From NCBI RefSeq assembly GCF_002270415.1, contig NZ_NNRI01000010.1:35409-99408 (forward strand): a DNA stretch of 64,000 nt, written 5' to 3'. The notes under the pieces are model-generated. The model did no database searches. It was given only the letters and a program-made list of their open reading frames with translations, and was not told where the DNA came from. Position 1 is the stretch's first letter. The number at the start of each line of letters is the position of its first letter. Made by a program: the position numbers and the translations under genes. This document shows, piece by piece, positions 62,335 through 64,000 of the stretch. This DNA comes from Mesorhizobium sophorae (GTDB lineage Bacteria; Pseudomonadota; Alphaproteobacteria; Rhizobiales; Rhizobiaceae).

Positions 62335-62509
62335 GGCTGCCTCCTCAAGCTCGCCCTCTCCGTCGAGGGCGAGGCGGCAGAGGCAGACGCGGGAAGCCGG
62401 CCCGTCACACCCTGTTCTCGGTGCTGGTGCGGAACAGGGTTGACGGGCCGGCAGCGTCTGCCACAACCCGAGCCCTGCCTCGACGGGCGAGCTTGAGGAG
62501 GCGGCCATG
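62332..62509. repeat. 178-bp multi-stem palindrome enclosing the ardC start
   Basis: Five stems share one axis: GCCTCCTCAAGCTCGCC with its complement (62339-62355 / 62486-62502, extendable to CATGGC/GCCATG at 62332 and 62509), CGTCGAGG/CCTCGACG (62361 / 62478), GGCAGACGC/GCGTCTGCC (62382 / 62454), GCCGGCCCGTCA/TGACGGGCCGGC (62396 / 62441) and ACCCTGTTC/GAACAGGGT (62409 / 62432), with a 14-base loop. Both outer arms read GAGGAGG-x-GGCC/AGCC-ATGACC in opposite directions, so the ardC initiation region is inverted-duplicated. Confidence 0.85.
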
Positions 62510-62552
62510 ACCGGCGCGCCGAGACCGGATCGATGAGGATGACGCGCGGCTC

Positions 62553-62990
62553 TCAGCCGCCACCACGAGGCGGACGCCGCAGCGGCACGACTCTGGCGTC
62601 AACGGATCGTGCCAGCTCGTCCTGCAGACCGTCGATCACGGCATCGCGCTCGGCGACCTGCAATGTCAGCACCTGGATATGCTGCGCGAGCGTGCGGGCG
62701 AGCGCCCGCAGCTCGGCCATCTCGGCACCGCGCACGGCGCGCAGCTCCGCTTCGAGAGCGCGGACGCGTTCCTTGAGGGCGCTGGGCGACGATCGTCGCT
62801 GGCGGACCTCGGCGGTCCGGAACTCGATGAGAAGATCACCGGCCCGGTTCGCCGTCGCCCGGCTGATGCCGGCCTCGCGTGCCAGATTGGCGATGGTCAG
62901 CGCCCCGTCGGTGCGCTCGGGGCGGCCGTCGAGAAGCCGCGCCATGGCCGCCCTCAACGCGGCTTCGCTCTTCGGCCCGAGCGCTGTCAT
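62553..62990 (-). CDS. DUF6262/TnpC-like (GinD-like) recombinase partner
   Basis: 145 residues. An N-terminal HTH (LTIANLAREAGISRATANRA) is followed by a long coiled coil (LKERVRALEAELRAVRGAEM, LAQHIQVLTLQVAERDAVID) and a basic tail. It overlaps the recombinase stop by 4 bp. Small proteins of this form accompany the tyrosine recombinases of Tn554-type elements (TnpC) and of GInt islands (GinD). Confidence 0.7.
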   Translation of the reverse strand: MTALGPKSEAALRAAMARLLDGRPERTDGALTIANLAREAGISRATANRAGDLLIEFRTAEVRQRRSSPSALKERVRALEAELRAVRGAEMAELRALARTLAQHIQVLTLQVAERDAVIDGLQDELARSVDARVVPLRRPPRGGG

Positions 62991-64000
62991 GCGTCACCCT
63001 CCAGGAGGGGTGCTACCAGTCGGCGCTTCCGCTCATTGTCCTTAAGGATTGCCGTGCGCTGCAGCTGCGACAGGCGCCGGTCGGAAAGGAGCGCTTCGCC
63101 CTCGGCGATCGAAGTCTGCCAAGGCCCGAGGTGCCGGACGGTCAGACAGGCGTTGGGACAGCGGTCCGGGCTGCATCGCGACAAGGCCGGCGCCGTTCGT
63201 TCGGAGTCCGACACGCCGGTGAGGCAAAGCGCGGTCGCCGCTTCGAAGAGACAGTCGTTGAGGAAGCCGACATGCAGCGTCCGCCCGAGATGGGCAAGCA
63301 TGGTGCGCAGCCGCTTGCGGTCCATCATCCGGCCGGGGAGATCGCCTAGTTCGCCCTCAACGCGGACGAACTCCCGTCGCAATCGGGCCGCACCCGGTCC
63401 GGCCGGACCTTCCTGGCGAAGGAACGCCTCGTAATGGGCGACGATATCGTCGAGCTGGCCGAGCGCGCGCTCGCGCTCGACAGCGAGCCGGAAATCGGCC
63501 TGGCTCGATCCGGCATAGCCCTCGAACATGGCGACGGAGGCGTGCTTGTACTGGATCTTGCCGGCGACCGTACCGAACGGCCGGTTGGCGATGTACCAGG
63601 CGACCGTGCGGCGCAATTGCCGCGTCGTGAACTTCCAGGGCTCGTCACCAATGCGCGGGATGGCCGGCCCGTCTTGCGCATGCGCATCGACACCGTCGCG
63701 GAAAAGATTGAGCGTCGGCGCCGCACCTATGCCGAGATGATCGGCGCTCCAGGGCCAGTCCTTCAGGGTCACCCACAGGGACGAGAGCCCCTTCTCCTTG
63801 CGGTTGCGTGCCGAGAGCACTTCCATGACTTCCACGGCGCGGGCTACCGGCTCGATCGTGATCCAGTCGGCCGTTACGCCGCGCGGACCATGGCGCTTGT
63901 AGACGGTGCTGCGCACCCGATAGCGTTCGACCAGGCCGTCGGCGCTTCGCACCAGCGACACGCAGCCCGGCTGCATGGCCTGAACCTCGCTGTCGCGCAT
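62987..64000 (-). CDS. GInt/Tn554-like tyrosine recombinase, partial (5' end outside window)
   Basis: The frame runs to the window edge, so only the C-terminal part (337 residues) is seen. WKFTTRQLRRTVAWYIANRP and KIQYKHASVAMFEGYAGSSQ match the Arg-His box and terminal Tyr region of this large recombinase class. A cysteine-containing C-terminal extension follows (CSPDRCPNACLTVRHLGPWQ). It is coupled to the DUF6262 gene. The unusual tail and partner distinguish it from the phage-type integrase at 48019. Confidence 0.7.
   Translation of the reverse strand: MRDSEVQAMQPGCVSLVRSADGLVERYRVRSTVYKRHGPRGVTADWITIEPVARAVEVMEVLSARNRKEKGLSSLWVTLKDWPWSADHLGIGAAPTLNLFRDGVDAHAQDGPAIPRIGDEPWKFTTRQLRRTVAWYIANRPFGTVAGKIQYKHASVAMFEGYAGSSQADFRLAVERERALGQLDDIVAHYEAFLRQEGPAGPGAARLRREFVRVEGELGDLPGRMMDRKRLRTMLAHLGRTLHVGFLNDCLFEAATALCLTGVSDSERTAPALSRCSPDRCPNACLTVRHLGPWQTSIAEGEALLSDRRLSQLQRTAILKDNERKRRLVAPLLEGDA

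Overview
The window looks like a symbiosis or mobile-island segment from a rhizobial alphaproteobacterium, most probably Mesorhizobium or a close relative. This is inferred from a rhizobial-type type III secretion (T3SS) operon with a tts box, a plant-directed C48 protease effector, Ti-type TraA relaxase debris, DUF982 genes, and dense insertion sequences (IS21, IS6 remnants, IS630, IS701, IS1380, IS66-like). It is a mosaic of at least three accessory blocks; I see no core housekeeping genes.

Layout. 1-7.5 kb: a NopD-like effector with tandem EAR-type repeats, then an IS6-family remnant split by an IS21 element, then two DUF982 genes. 7.8-12.5 kb: the minus-strand operon nopC-nopA-sctD(y4yQ)-rhcV-y4yS behind a tts box. 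12.7-14.4 kb: a winged-helix/Fic fusion preceded by five direct repeats spaced exactly 24 bp. 14.4-18.4 kb: a decayed helicase-like gene and a traA remnant interrupted by an IS630 element, with clean 4-bp target duplication. 18.5-22.7 kb: AlpA and XRE regulators, IS701, a frameshifted gene and IS1380. 22.7-25.7 kb: a minus-strand operon of Fic, a HEPN-like protein (RNFALH motif) and a small protein. 26-27.7 kb: an IS66-like element with 9-bp target duplication.

28-47.4 kb is a defence island on the minus strand. A small excisionase-type HTH gene leads brxA-brxB-brxC-pglX-pglZ-brxL, the type 1 BREX order, with overlapping or nearly abutting genes. After a 251-bp gap come two further co-directional genes: a 1673-residue NERD / two-kinase / SF1-helicase fusion and a winged-helix protein whose start overlaps its end. 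This pair resembles a PglW-like sensor fused to a helicase. It is the strongest candidate for an undescribed module, together with the Fic-HEPN operon.

47.8 kb carries the 3' end of tRNA-Pro(GGG), an attachment site next to a tyrosine integrase. To its right lies a conjugative/mobilizable element: integrase, small genes, MobA/MobC with a candidate oriT, an HTH-ankyrin protein, a SprT-like protein, a TraG/VirD4 coupling protein, small hypothetical genes, a phosphoesterase, a large ParB-like protein and an ArdC antirestriction gene. A truncated second ardC at 61.06-61.26 kb marks a recombination junction. The window ends in a GInt/Tn554-like recombinase and its small DUF6262 partner. Two long rod-like inverted repeats (57067-57215 and 62332-62509), the second enclosing the ardC start codon, look like structured RNAs or palindromic recombination scars.
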